A DNA stretch of 64,000 bases. Origin: Trochalopteron elliotii. Lineage: Eukaryota > Chordata > Aves > Passeriformes > Leiothrichidae. Where the stretch lies: the NCBI GenBank assembly GCA_024734555.1, contig JANPWX010000077.1:1977236-2041235 (forward strand). The letters are read 5' to 3'. Of the stretch, positions 49,280 to 62,700 are shown piece after piece. Under the pieces are notes generated by a model. That model had not been told where the DNA came from and did not search any database. It saw only the letters and a list, made by a program, of their open reading frames with translations. The position numbers were made by a program, and so were the translations under genes. How positions within the stretch are numbered: position 1 is the first letter of the stretch; each line of letters opens with the position of its first letter.

Positions 49280-50060
49280 TGCACTTTTCCTGGCTGAAGT
49301 GAGCAGCTCTGGTTACAGCATGATATGCAGCACTCTTTTATTGAACAGGAGGCAACTCTTGCCACAGTACCCTAAACCTTTTCTTTGCTAACTCAGTCCA
49401 CCACTTCCTTGGTTGATTTTTTATCCTCCTCCTCCTCCCCCTGGTTTGTTCCTGGTTAAAAGTCTTCCTTAACTGCCTGCTGAAAATGCTTTTCCCCTGC
49501 TTTAACAGGTGAATCCTAGGTCTCTTCTTAGCAATCCTCAGTGCTCAAAAGCATGGTAGTTAAAACCCAAATCTCTTTTGTTGACACAGACTCATGAGTT
49601 TTGGAAGCAATGTTGACACTCAGTATAAGTCTACTCCTCCCCAAGTCTCAAGGTAAAGACCTGCAACATTAGGCTTGAGTGGGAAACCAACTCCTTGTCC
49701 CTAGAGCAAATTATCCCAATATACTCCAGGTCTTCCCTGCATTACTGTTGGTGCCCATATGGAAGAATATCAGGGCATTACAATCCAAAGGCCGGATGAG
49801 TTTTTACAGCCCCCCCCACTATGTCCTGGGTTCAAGCTTCTGGCAAGCAGCAAAATTTCCAGACATCTGATCAAATCAGCAAATATGTACTGCATCTCCT
49901 TGAACAGAGACTCGCCCGCTACTGTCACTCACCCCTTCCTTCTAGTGCTGCTGTGTGTCTGAAGATCAGCAGGTTCAAATGCTCTGTTGGACATATGCTC
50001 CAGTCCCTCCTGTGAAATCAGGGCTGGAGCTCCTGTGTAGATGCAAAATTGCAGCTGGTA
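49280..50060 (-). pseudogene. CR1 ORF1 esterase-domain relic, antisense
   Basis: Translated on the minus strand, this block follows the SGNH/GDSL-type esterase domain of CR1 ORF1. VAGESLF (Ser codon 49908-49910) stands for the VVGDSLL nucleophile motif, so Asp is changed to Glu but Ser is kept. ARSLNPGH and KNSSGLW segments follow, and RIHLLKQGKSIF (His codon 49509-49511) stands for the DGVHL..GKS motif, with the Asp lost and His kept. Ser and His codons are 399 bp apart (133 codons) and in one phase. Stops (for example after IVMP) and a poorly matching middle part show decay. It lacks ORF2, so it is a fragment. Plus-strand frames at 49679-50015 are shadows. Confidence 0.75.
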
Positions 50061-50359
50061 CTTACTGTGTTTTACTGTGGGAATTTTACTGTGGGAATAT
50101 TGATAGGGTTTTTTTCATAAATAGTGATTGATCTAACTTATAAAAGTCTCACCCACTCAGACTTAGGAAACAATGTATCACGTGTAGTTGCGGTTTGTCT
50201 TACAATTCTTGATGCCCTAATTCATCTATGGCTGGTTTAGACACTCCCCATTCTTCCCTTGAGCACCTAATTAATAGAAGTACATTTTTTCTCAAAATGT
50301 AGGTAAGTCATATAGAAAAAGAAACTTAACATCATGGTAAATAACCACTAAATAAATAG
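50061..50359. repeat. Short spacer with an exact 14 bp tandem duplication
   Basis: TTTTACTGTGGGAA is repeated exactly at 50070-50083 and 50084-50097, with a partial copy (CTTACTGTG) just before. The rest of the spacer shows nothing recognisable. Confidence 0.8.
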
Positions 50360-50582
50360 AGTCATAGAATGATCTGAGTTGGAAGGGACCCATCAGGATC
50401 ATCACCTCCTATTCCTGATCCTGAGAATCACACCATATGCCTGGGGGCATTGTCCAAACACCTCTTGAACTCTGTCAGGCTTGTTGCTGTGACCACTTCC
50501 CTGGGGATTAGGATCCTGTTCCAGTGCCCAACAACCCTCTGGGTGAAGAATCTTTTCCTGATATCAAACCTAAACAGGATGT
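50360..50582 (-). mobile_element. CR1 LINE 3' tail, minus orientation
   Basis: Plus-strand text is the complement of a CR1 end: GTCATAGAATGATCTGAGTT, GGAAGGGACCC, ACACCTCTTGAACTCTGTC, GTGACCACTTCCCTGGGG, TGTTCCAGTGCCCAACAAC and GGTGAAGAATCTTTTCCTG. The terminal octamer is at the low-coordinate end, so the insertion points leftward. About 220 bp. A possible second scrap (GAATCGTAGAATTTAAG) lies near 50720-50736. Confidence 0.9.
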
Positions 50583-53500
50583 TTGTACTTTGTGATGTTT
50601 AACCTTAGAACTTGCTGCTTGGACTTTTGTGGCTTAATACATTAGGCATTAATTAGGCATGTCATTATATTAATTTTCAATCATCAGCAATATAATTTCT
50701 AATCAATTTTATCTTTGTAGAATCGTAGAATTTAAGTAGTAGTGGACTACAGGGGTGACTTATGTGGGAAGAGACAGTGAACTGTCAAATGACAGTCACA
50801 TCCCATTCCAGACAACTCAAACCGGTGTTAGTAGCCTGTCATCCACTAACACTCCAGAGCTTCAGACAAGCACTTCAAACAGCACTCATACCCAGGTGTA
50901 TTTCAGAAATAAATTTGAAGCTGCTGGAGGCTGGAGACACACTGCCCATTTTTGGAGGTCCTGCTGGAGATACCCTCAAGGAGGAGAAATCTGAAGCCAA
51001 AAAGGGCAGGTCTTCTTCTTTTTCTTCTTTTTCTTCTTTTTCTTCATTTATTCCTCTATCAAAGATTCAGAATATATGATGCATTGGCCTACTCAAAAAT
51101 AAATATCATGGTACTCATTAGCATACACAAATTTCTGATTTCAGTCCCAAGTACCCTCTTAACCTACCTGTTTTGCAGATAATGCATTTTTCTTACAGGT
51201 CATGAAGTACAAGGCGTACTCAGAAAATTGTATCCTCCATGTGATTCTCTAATTCTTATTTCTTGCCTTAATTCCATTCATGTTTCAAGCATTTACCATG
51301 ATATTAAAAATATTTACAAAATCTACTCATATGTATCATTTACATAAGTTGTAGCTGCAAAATATTAAGACAAAGTTACCTTCTAAGTGTCTGAGAATAC
51401 AAAATGTGGAAGGGGTTTTGTTCATTGATTGATGAACATCAGATTTAGTACTTTAACTTTTTTTGTCCATTGTCAGTTCTCAGCCTATCTTTTAAACAAT
51501 TCTATTGCCAGACTGCAGAAGTTTTACTGTTAACAGGTACAGCAGTTCAGAGTTTCTGAGAAAGATTTATGAAAAAATAGTTCCTCCATCTTTCTGTCCC
51601 TTTTATTTTTTTTTTTCAAACACTTTATACACTTTAGTGATTTTTTCTTCCTTAGACATTTTTGCAAAGGCAGGTGAGAACTTTCTCAGAAACATGTTTT
51701 CAAGTTTCAGGCAAATGTGAAGTGATTTGGAATTAAACATATTTTCAAAGGAAATTGTTTCAAAGGTAAAAGTTATTCTATAGTTGATTAAGCTACTTTA
51801 ATCTATAAAGCAATACTGTTATCACAAACTCAGTCTGAGATTCTTTAGTGGGAGATTGAAGAAAGTTCCTTTGAAATTAGAATGGATAAACACTTTTCAT
51901 GCTGAACATTCAATAAATTTGTGGATGTTAATTACATACTTGTTAGAGAATAAACTTGAAAAGTTTTCTACTTCTTGAATTTATCTGTCTGTATTTGGCT
52001 TTCTGCTTCCAACTTTAAAACTTGTGCTCAACCACCAGTTTCTAAACTACCTTTAACCTCACACATACTCTCCTCTATTCTATTTGTGTATTTCTCTTAT
52101 CTTTTGACAGAATTCTCTAATGAAAGTACACAAGACTGTCAAAAGAAACTATACTATCCTATATGTCCCATTTTTTTTTTTTATTTTGTAATAGCATCTT
52201 ACATTTGGGAAAATATTTTTCTTTTACCTGTCTATTAGCTTATCTTTTTCAGCTTTTCTATTTCCATGCTTATGTAGTTCCTAAAAAAATTAGAACTAGA
52301 CAATGAGAAAAAATCATATATGAGTGTGTCATATCAAAGTGTTTTAGAAACTCAAGAACTGGACTTACTGCAGCAATTCAAACACCAAAGTGAAATGATT
52401 TCTAGATTGAATACAGTTCAAGAATATACAAATGCATTAATCTACCTACAGAATATGAGCACAAGATATTATTGACAAAAATTTTCTAAGGGGAACTCAG
52501 AGCACAAGGACTTGGCAACCCATCACACCTACACCATCCTTTCATTGATGATTTCCTTCTGCTATATTAGAACAGGTACTGGCCAGTATTTATGATGAAA
52601 TTCTTTCATCTCTGCTCAGGTCTCTCTTCCATCAAACACTATGAAACGGTCAGTGCTCCTCTATCTTTGATAAACTGAATTTGTTGTTAGTAGTGGATAT
52701 GTCTCCAGATTGTTTGAAGTCTACAGTTTCATAAATCCACTGCTTGTCTTTGACCTGTGATAATAAGTTATAACAGATCACATAGAGATTCAAAGGCTTT
52801 GGAGAACAAGTACTTTTTAGAGTTACAAATTCAGTGGCTTTGGATCTAGAGAGAGACTTGAAATTCCAGCTTCATGCTGTAGCAAGTACTGAACATACAT
52901 TCCTGTTCTATTATATTGCAAAGAGGTTGCTACTACTGCTGCTATCACGAGCAGATGAACTGGAGGATGAGAGGAAGAGTGAAAACAGAAAGAAGCAGAG
53001 TGGTGGCAGCAGGTGCTGCTTCCCATTTTTCCACCAGTTTTCACTGGCAGCAACAGCTTCCTTCCGGATGTTGTAGGGGCTGGCACTTGCTGCTTAAGCA
53101 GCTGCCCTCTATTTTTTGAGAAGAAAGAAATTATGCTGTATGGAAAGGTCTGCCGAAAAAATGGAATAACTCACTAATGCCATTTATAACTCTATCTGCC
53201 AGAATAATATGCATTTCTAAGTCCAAAAAATAGCATGAAGAAGAAACATCTTGTGTCATCTAAAGTAATTCAGAAATAAAAATACACTCAGAAGTAAATC
53301 AACTTCAAATCAATTAAGTCTGTGATAGCAATGGTGACAGACTTCAATTCTCATGTGGTCTCACTCTTGTCCTTCGACTACATGCCTTTTTTGTGAAGTG
53401 TCTACTAGGACTCCATTATGAGGCTGAATATATAAACAAAAAGCACAGAGTAGTGACAGGAGATTTTCTGAGTGAAATTAAAAACAATTACTCACAAAAT

Positions 53501-55039
53501 ATGTTCTCTGTCTTTAGAATCATTCTTAGTATGACCCTGTTTCTTAACTTTCTAAATAGTCAGAAATATTTAGATGCAATAAAAGTTTATATTAAAAAAA
53601 TGAAATTGAGAATGGGATGTCAGCTATTACCTTTTCTAGTAAGAAATGACTAGGGATCATAAGTCAGAAAAATCTAGTAAATATGGTCGAGGGAGCCAAT
53701 AAAGTTTTCAAGGAAACACTATATTCTTGCAACAAACTATGTTGCAGAGCATTGCAAGCTATACTGCCAAATGATATATAGTATGAAAAGTCAGTCAATA
53801 GTCTAAAGTTCAACAAAAGTAAAGATAGAAGTATTCAAAAATGTGAAAATGTTCTCACATATATTTAAAATCCTGACACAATTTAGACTTTCTGTATTAT
53901 AATGGTGTTAAATTGTATCAGTAACAAAAAAAAGATTTCTTTCCTAAAATCTGTACCTTTTTTTAACTATGTTCAGCTGCGTAGAATTTAACACATATAA
54001 GAAATATGCATTAGCAGAACGAAATGTGTTAAATATTTACAAATATTTATTTGCATTTTATTGATAAAACCCCAGAAAAATAGAGGTACAAGTTGAAAGA
54101 TCACAAACATATTTTCCAGTTGAAATGTTTTAATGTAAGTACAGTAATTGCTTGAAAACAACATTTGGAAATATTATGAACTGTCAAAATATTGTTTTGA
54201 AGCAGTAAAAATTAACATATTACTGTTATATAGCAAGCAGTCTCTACCCTGAAAGAACCTTTGCATCCAGCACAGAACATCAAATGCTGATACTGACAAC
54301 AGCAGCAGGAAAGGCAAACTGAAGTGTTTTTTTTTTCTCAGACAAGAACACCAGCTCCATAATGCAGAAATAAAAGTGACTGCATAGTCTACAAGGGGAT
54401 GTACCATTTGGAAAGATCTGCATATGCCAATTTGACTGGAAAGTCAAGTGCGGAAATTTTTTCCAATTTTCTCAGCCAATCAGACACTGGCTTTAGTCCT
54501 ACAAATGTGTACTCTAGTATATGTGCATACTGTATAATTGAGAAATTCTCTTGAAATCTATTTTTATCAGAAGCAGACTAACATTTGTGATACTTTTAAA
54601 AATCATTTCTGAAATTGGTTCCAATTTAAAGGATAGTGTAAACAAAGAAAACTTCAGAGTAAGATGAAAAATGACTGGTACACACTCTTGTAAGTAAGAA
54701 AATTAAAAACAAAGAAAACTCCATTGGGCTCAGGGATTTTCTGAACTCTATAAAACTTTACTGCTTTGTTTCTTAAAAGCAATACTTTCCCAATGAATCT
54801 GGGTACTGTGGGTACAAGTGTGCCCAGCTGGATAAGCTTTTTTGAACAGGTTGCCATTTTGTATGAAGAGCTCATCAGCCATGCTCTATCTAGGGATCTC
54901 AGTAGGAGATGATGCACAACACTGAGTCAGAATTAATTACTGACACCAGCAGAGTGGCAGTCCTGCCTAAAGTCCTTGTAAGCAACAGATAACTTAGTTT
55001 CCAAAACTGAAGTGACAGACTTGGCTGGTTCACAAGACA
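50583..55039. other. AT-rich DNA with a C/T repeat and one GC-richer patch
   Basis: CTTTTT/CTTCTT repeats lie at 51011-51047. A GC-richer patch at 52830-53115 has frames of 67-87 codons on both strands but no recognised domain; it may be an old repeat. No gene or named element is recognised elsewhere in these 4.4 kb. Confidence 0.5.
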
Positions 55040-56045
55040 AGGGAGACTGGACTCCCATCTCTGCTTAAAGCAGAAGGAAGACTCTCCCTACTGTTATGAA
55101 TGTGCCCTTATGTAATAGATGGGATGCTCTGGATCTGGAAGGAGAAGATGCCACATTAAGCAGTCAAGACCAAGAAAATGACAGTGTTAAAAATTTGAAA
55201 TTATCAACCACCCGTGTTAAAATAAGTACCACCAAAAAAGCACAAACAGGGTGTTAGTAATTAGACACTTCTCACTGAGAGGTCCTGAAGCACCCATTTG
55301 CTGACTGGACACCCTCTCTAAATGAGTTTGCTACCTACCGGGGCCTGCAATAGCGATGCCACCAAGGCTACCAAGCCTAGTAAAGTCACAGGACTGTCAT
55401 CCACTCCTACTCTTTTGCATAGGGTCAAATGAAGCTGCAATGAGAAGATTGCAAAATATTGAAAGGGACTTCATGTCCCTCAGAGAGAAGTTGCAGGGAT
55501 CAGGAGCACAGACAGTGTTCTCTGTCCTCCCGTTTGGAGACTGGGGCCCAGGAGGAAGGAGATGCATGGATCAGATGAATGACTAGAGTGGCTGGTGCTG
55601 CAGTCATGCTTTGGGGTAGTATGGTCTTGGATGCATCTTTGAGGGAGTGGAGATATTGACAGTGCACAGGACACACCTGACCAAGGGGTGTAAGAGTGTT
55701 CTGGGAAGCAATCTGGCTGGACATACATCAGAACTTTTAATTAGTTTTGGCAGGGAAGGAGATATACTTCTGAGTGTCAGAAAGGAATCAGAAAACACCA
55801 ACACTTTGGGAAGCAGTAGGAACATATCTGTAAATTGTCCCAAAGGAATTGAGGAAGGCACCTCCCAAAAGGTGAAGAGGCCGATAGCCCAGCTGCAGTG
55901 CCTCTACATCAATGCACATGACATGGAAAAAAAAGCAAAAGGAGAAAAGGAGTTGGATACCAAGATGAGTTACAAAACTATGACCCAGTTGTTATCATGG
56001 AAACGTGATGGGATGAATCACACAACTGGAACTGAAATAAGAAGA
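55040..56045 (+). pseudogene. CR1 5'-region relic: ORF1 esterase domain, ORF1/ORF2 junction, ORF2 endonuclease start
   Basis: In intact CR1, ORF1 carries an esterase-like domain and ORF2 starts with an AP-type endonuclease. Here NRWDALDLEGE (near 55108-55140) leads into a decayed esterase: NRVLVIRHFSLRG (55245-55283) stands for the GDSLL motif, with Gly, Asp and Ser replaced by Arg, His and Phe. LPSLVK, HPLLLFCIGSNEA, RDFMSLREKLQGSGAQ and HRTHLTKGCKS follow; His 55674-55676 is kept and Asp became His. From the lost Ser to this His is 135 codons in one frame, interrupted only by stops. QLQCLYINAH (from 55890) marks the ORF2 start; after a frame change comes ETxWDESHNW (56000-56029), its first Trp now TGA. 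The element breaks off near 56045. Frames 55356-55586 and 55647-56063 are its parts. Confidence 0.85.
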
Positions 56046-57311
56046 GTACTACCAATAAAATGAAAAAAAGAAAGGCATTGTTTGTTTAGTGTAGCAAGTT
56101 GAGGGAATAGCAATTAACTTATACTGATGTTGAATTTCGACTTTTCATCTGAAATAAAAATCAGATTTTCTTTATGTTAAATCTTGCAGCTTAGTACATT
56201 TGCTACATGTAGGATAAGGTCAGAAGAGAATAAAAACAAAAGAAATAATGCTTCTATATATCTCTTTCATCTCATTGCACAGGAATTACTCAATGCATGA
56301 GTAGTAATATCAGTCAGACTGTCACAAAGATTAAAGAATCAAACTGAAAAGGAGTAGATGGTGTTGTCTTGACATAGTCTTGCCTGAAATTCAAAACATT
56401 CAGCAGTATCTCAGTGTGAACTATAGATGACTTGGCTGTTTCTTTCCTGGATGTTGCTCACTAGCTCATGTTCAGCGTCCAAATTCCTTAACTGAAGTCA
56501 AATAAAAGAAATGTCACAGTTGCAATTTAAGAGAGATGCTTCAAGTTCTGCACATCAATATTTAAACAATAGGGGAGCTGCTTTAAAAGATTTGCTTGCA
56601 AGGAAAGATAAAAAATTACTAATAATTTTAGAAGTCAAGCAAAATATGGAAAAGGGTAATATTCAATAAAAAAAAATTGTTAATAGGATTGAGTTCTGTA
56701 GACCTTCTCTAAAGCTGAATTTAATGCAATATTTTACCAAGGAAATATCAGGCTAAATTCCTTGAGAATGATTGAGTAATTTAGAACTATTGTTACATAA
56801 GATTCTTGCCAGTATATCTTACAGACCCAGGTAATAATGGTTGATTCTTAATGCAGAAATATTTTGAGAGAACTTAATATAAAAATGACAAAAAGGTTGT
56901 TCAATTCATAAAGAGAAAGAAAAGGTGATGCAGCAGGTAGATTGAGTGCAGAAACAGAAAGGCCAGAGAGTCACAAGGGCAGAAAGTTCAAATATAAGTG
57001 TGTGTGATGGCTATAAATGTTGTATCAGGGTCAGGACACAAGAGTCCACCTAACATATTATTATCTTGTTAGTATCCTAAGTGTTAGAAATAGTATTTTA
57101 TGTGGCTGGGCATTCCTGTTGCTCTTGTTAATCGTGTTAGCCATCTGTCAGTTCTTTGGCATGAGAGTGATGCAGCAATGACCAAAATTTGTTTTCTCAT
57201 CAGTCTGAATGGGTTTTTATGTATCAAGTTGCCCTTTGCAGTCCTTCACATGATACAAAAAAGTTCTTCTTTCTCCTTTTCATTTTTCACCTCAAATTTT
57301 ATTTCCCTTAT
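56046..57311. other. AT-rich DNA with no recognised feature
   Basis: No continuation of the CR1 coding region can be found here and no other element is recognised. Confidence 0.55.
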
Positions 57312-57897
57312 TTTCAGCAAGGGTAGAGTTGATTTCTTCTCAGCAGCTCTTCCAGTGAGGTGTTTTGGATTCTTGATGAGAATAGTGTTGATAACACACT
57401 GATGGGTTTTTTTCTTGATAATTTTTGTTTATCCTAAGTCAAAGTTTGTTGAGATTTTTGGGGTTTTTTTTCCTTCTTGTCTCATGCTCTGGCAGTGAGG
57501 AGCTATGCAAAAGAAATTGGAGGGACCATAGCTGGGACAGGTGAACTGAACTAACAAGAGGGATTTTCCATACCATAGGATGTCATGCCCTGTATATAAG
57601 TTGGGGAGAATTACTCAGAAGGGTGGTTAATCTGCTTTTGGGAAGGAGGTTCTGGCACTGATCAGCAGGTGGTGAGCAAATTCATTGTGCATCCCTTGTT
57701 TGCTTCCTTTTTATTCTCACTATTATTATCATTTACCTTTATTACTATATTTTACTTTATTTTAAATTAATAGACTGTTCTTATCTCAACATACAAGTTT
57801 TACTTTGATTCTCCTCCCCATTCCACTGGGATGGGTTGGGGAAAAAGGGTGAGCAACCATGTGGCATTTCTTCTCCAGCTGAGCTTAAAACCACAAT
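57312..57897 (+). mobile_element. ERVL-like solo LTR, plus orientation
   Basis: Family text in order: AGGGTAGAGTTGATTTCTTC, TCAGCAGCTC, GAATAGTGTTGATAACACAC, CATGCTCTGGCAGTGAGGAG, GATTTTCCATACCATAGGA, a preserved TATA box GTATATAAG (57592-57600), then CTTATCTCAACATACAAG, GATTCTCCTCCCCATTCCAC and an end near AAAACCACAA. This subfamily shares the ACACAC block with the LTR at 30497. The first bases are diverged, so the left end is approximate. No viral genes adjoin it. The frame 57100-57402 runs across the left boundary and is not a gene. Confidence 0.8.
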
Positions 57898-59668
57898 ATC
57901 CTATTACAAGGTTTCTCTTTAAAAAATAATTTTGCTTGACTATCTGGCTCATACTTCAGAATTATTAAGTAAACCAGCAGTAAGTTATGGGTGTCACCTT
58001 ATCTGGTTTATGATTTGGGTGACTTTTATTCTATTAAGATAAAAGATATCACAGCAGATAAACAAGAAGCTTAAATTCAATTAAATATAATATACTGGGA
58101 CATGAATAAAAAAGGTCAGGGTCTTGGAAGTTAAGATTTCAGGAGTATGCTTATAACTCCTAGAGCAGTTACTTCCTTTACCAACTGTCTGGACATGAAT
58201 TGTGTCACTGAATATGTAGCATAATATGTTATGCACTAACATGTCTTTAAGAATGGTATTTCAAGCCAGGATAACCCTTGCTACAAAAAAATTCCAATGT
58301 ACTGCCCATGGATGTAGGACAAATTTCCCACATAGCTAAGAAGTTTTCACTGAAATATGTGATCTTTTTGTTTCTGGAAATCCAATTCAGCTGACCAGAT
58401 ATAGGTATACACATGGAATTTTTTGAACTACTTTTCTAGACTTTTTTAAAAACCAGTGGAAAAAGTACAGCCATGTTTAGTGCACAAATTCTCTCATCTC
58501 AAGGTAAACTGAAAGCATAGGTCAGAAATGCCTGATTTTGCCACTGACTATTAAAGATGACTAGTTCCATGTGCAAATGTCTAGAGTTAAGTAAGGTGAA
58601 TCCTATTTAGTTGCCTGCAGAGGACTGAGTCATGCTTTCATGTTTTCACAATGTCCTTACAAAAGTCTGTCTGTTATTTCTTCTATCCAGTACTCACAGT
58701 AGCTGTATCACTGCTAACACCTAGAGGACTACCTCTTGTATATTGGCTCTATGACATGCACAGCGTGCCTTGATAAAGATCCCTTTCTTATAAAATCTAG
58801 CATTCTATTTGAACATGTCTCCTTCAAAACAGGGAAATGCTCAAAGCATTGGAATGTGTCTCAGAGAATTCTATTGGTGGTTGGAAAAGTAATAGTTTGT
58901 TCATTTAACTAACCTAGTGAAAAAAAAATCTGTCAGGCAAAATAACAATCAAACAAAACAAAGCAAAAGAGCATTATGGGTTATCCAGAGATTAGGGAAT
59001 TCCTTCAAAGGATTTTAAGAAGTTGTCTCAAATTTCATTTCAGCATTTTGTAGTTTATCACAGAGATATGTCACTGGGCACAGTTCCAGAAGGACAGAAC
59101 TTTATCTCAAAATCTAATACTCAGCATGGCAGAAAAGGTGGAATGGTGAATATGTTTAAATATTTCTTAAAAATCAAACAGAGAAAATCTGAGCAAAGGC
59201 TTTCTACTTTTACAACAAATTGAGTGTTCCATCTTCAATGTCATTGGCTGTTCTGAGTGTATGTTAAAAATTTTATCTTTGCAAGAAACATACACTTCTT
59301 TAGAAGTTCATGCACAGTTTTCTGCAAGGCTAGGGTCTCTAACAATACCCACTTTCCGCTTAAATGTTCACAAGAAGAAAATTCACAATTATTTCTAGGA
59401 ATAGGAAAATTTTTCTTTAATGGGTAAAAACGACATAGTAATTATTTTCTATGTATAGTGGGTGGAACAAGGAATGTGAATACTTATTTCATCCTTTGTG
59501 AGCTTCACCTTTCTCCATTATAAGTTTATAATCTTCAGTCATTAAAATGAGCCTTTTAAAAGTAATTTGTTAAAACATAAATGGTTCACATGCAGACTAG
59601 AACTGGTCATCATATTTTTTAAGTTTTCATTTAATCCAGTGTTCCTATATCCATATCACCTAGCTATT
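57898..59668. other. AT-rich DNA with no recognised feature
   Basis: No element or gene recognised; only short chance frames. Confidence 0.55.
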
Positions 59669-59718
59669 GAAAAAACAAACAAACAAACAAACAAAAAAAA
59701 AAACCAAAAAACCAAAAC
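59669..59718 (+). repeat. AAAC / poly-A simple repeat
   Basis: Five or so AAAC units followed by a run of A and AACCAAAA variants. Confidence 0.9.
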
Positions 59719-62700
59719 CACAACCAAAATGAAACAAAGCTAACTGCAGAATTAGCAGTATTTAAAATGCCTTATTGCATTCAGCACTGTTCTGAATACT
59801 AAATTACACCTAACTTCTATCACAGCCAGCTCAGACAAATGATCTGGCAGCACATAATGGTGTTAAGTGCAATCAGGCACTTAGCAACACTGACATCAGA
59901 TGCTGGCATCTTTTGTTTTGAAACAGGATTTGATCCAGAGAGAACTAGTAGTACTTGCAAATTTAGCACAGTAATGCAAAAAATTATGAGTCTTAGATTA
60001 CACCTGGAAATTGGATGTTCTCCAAGAAAAACTCAAAACTAAATTCCTCATACATTTTGCAGAAGGATTTTGAAGCCACTGAAAAAGGATTTCTCTTGCC
60101 TATTTTGACTTCCAGCAAGTTGAAAATGGTTAATGGACTTTTCTTCTGTTTGGTTGGTTGGTTGGTTGAGTTGCTGGGGCTTTTCTTTCTTTTTTTCCAC
60201 TGCTAGCAATCCACAAGCAAGATATCCTGTTTGTCCACTAAGCCACACATCAGGAGAATGGTAGAAATCAGTGCTACATTCATAAAAATAATTTTCTGTG
60301 TAGATGAATAAGGAAATAGAGACAACATCCACTTGAAGAATACCAAACAAGAGCTGTAGTTAGGTCAAGGAAATATTAAAAATGTAACTAAATTAACTTT
60401 GAAATTCTGATGCCTTATAAATCTGTCATATGCGTCTTGTCCTTGTTTACATTCCACTCCCATTTTTATTTCTTCATGGCTGCATTTGACAATGTACTAA
60501 GTGTTCACGTTTCTCCTTATACAAGTCCTTCCTCTTCTTTGTGTGCTTGATTGAAAAAACACTTCTGTCTGAATAAAAAGTACATTAATTAATTTTTCAT
60601 TTTTTATAATTACAATTTCATGTTGTAATTAAGATCTTAGTTCACAGTGTGAAAGAAAATCAAGTACTGTTCAGACTTTAAGAGCCTTGCTCTGCCATAC
60701 CCAGGTAAATCATCCCACAATAACTTATTAGTAAAAACCAGATAGTTAACAAAAGTAATTTTCAATAGGTAGCTTCTTTTGAAAGATCTGTAGAAGCAGA
60801 ACATACCATAGTGTGAAGCTTCAGCCTCACAACTTCATGGAAACTAAGACTGTAAAATAAATATTGCATTGAGTTCTGAAGTCTCATCAAATTAACATGA
60901 TAATAAAAACTTATATTGCACATCTTTTAAGTCAGTGATGACTTATTTATATTTTATTTCCTTGGTTTTATTATGCAGCAATAGAGTAATACAGTGAATT
61001 TTCTAGGATAAAATATTTTTTCTGTTTCCCTTAATTTTGCACAAACATATTTCTTGTATTTTACTTTAGCCTTACCAGCTGAAGAAGAGGATAAATTGTC
61101 ACCAGTTTGCCTCAATTAATTTTCTGTACTATTTTTTTCTTGAAATATTTTTTTTACAGACAGTACTTCATATATTTTTAGCTATCTATAGCTATCAGAA
61201 ATATGTAGGTATATCCACAGTTTAAGACTTCAGTTACTATGAAGGAAACATAGGCCACTTTCAGTCAAGTCATAGCTGTTTCTCAAATGGAAGAGAACTG
61301 GCACCCTGACAGCATTAGAAAATAGCAGCATCTAGTTTTGAGAGAACAGTCCTGGTACAGATCCTTTTCCTCTGTGCAGACTGTAAAACTAGGAAGACCA
61401 TTTTGGTGACTCCTGCCCTAAGATATACTGACTCTTCACAAAGACTTGCAAAGTAAGGGGAGAAGACATAAAGGCCCAATTTAAAGCCATTTCAAGTTAT
61501 GGCTTTTAACATATGGTGGAGTTATTTAATGTCACAAATACATTAGATCTGTAATATAGCAATTATTTTAGCTTTATTATAATCAAATGCATTAATACAT
61601 CAAATAGCATTTGATGCATGTGGCACACATAACTAACATTTGAAGTTAGCAGCTTTTTCTATTTTGCTTTGGGATAGCACTTGATGGAGGAAGAAAGAAA
61701 CAACACTAGTAATCCAGTTATTATTGAAGGAATTTATATTGTTCTATGACTAAGTTTCACTTAATTCACTGAGTGAGCTGAATTGCTCACGGAATTCTGT
61801 TGGCAGACCAAGGCTGAATCTGTCCATTGCCCTTGACATCAAACAAATCATGGATCTTAGACTGTGCTTTATTTTGAAATACATTGTGTGACTTCTGTTC
61901 TTTACTATGTGATATTCCTTTAACTACAAAGATTATAAATAGCTCAAAAATTATAAATCAGATATTAGCTACTGTAAAATTGCATAGCAGACTCAACAAA
62001 TAAGGAATCTGCTTATTTGTTACCTAAAGCTATTTCTTTACTTAAGTTGTTGCAAAGAATGGATCTCTAGAGATTAGATTCTTTAAAGTGGCACTAATAC
62101 TTTTAATTTGGACATACAAAACTCAGAGCTTAATTACAAGTACACAAAATTGCTTGGGAAAAATCACTAAGTATTAATTAACACATACTATATAAGTGTT
62201 TTAGTACATTTCCATGGCTATTTGATTCACTCTGCTTATTATCTTACAATGTGTGCTGGATTTTTTATATCTTTTTTCTTAGGTAATCAAACTGTTGTTG
62301 GTAACATCTGACATAGATACAGAGAATCATGTAAATAGCTGAATTTTGTAGTGTACATAAGTGGTCAGGTGAAGTCCACCATTTTTCTCATAGAGTGAGC
62401 AAGGGGTCTGAAGAATTAAATCACATGATGCATTGTCACTTTATTTTTATAATTAAGATGTTAACCTGAGAGGTACTACAAATCTACAACTCTGTATCTG
62501 AAAAGGATCCTGGGTTCAGCTCAACAGACTTCAGATATCAAGTCAAAGCACCTGAAATTGTCTTCCAAGAAGGCATTCATGACCTAGAAAAGGAGATCAT
62601 GAAAGTACATTCCAAGATTATCTTATGAGAATAATTCATAGAGGATTCACCTTAATTCACATAGTTAATGGAGAGAGATACACTGCTTCAAACTAATAAT

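Noticed and set aside
52823..53119. Frames of 67-87 codons on both strands as a gene
   Set aside because: All lie over one GC-richer patch, have no domain, and the strands mirror each other.
55647..56063. Longest open frame (138 codons) as a host gene
   Set aside because: It opens on GTG, lies in the same frame as the decayed CR1 esterase, and runs across the CR1 ORF1/ORF2 junction.
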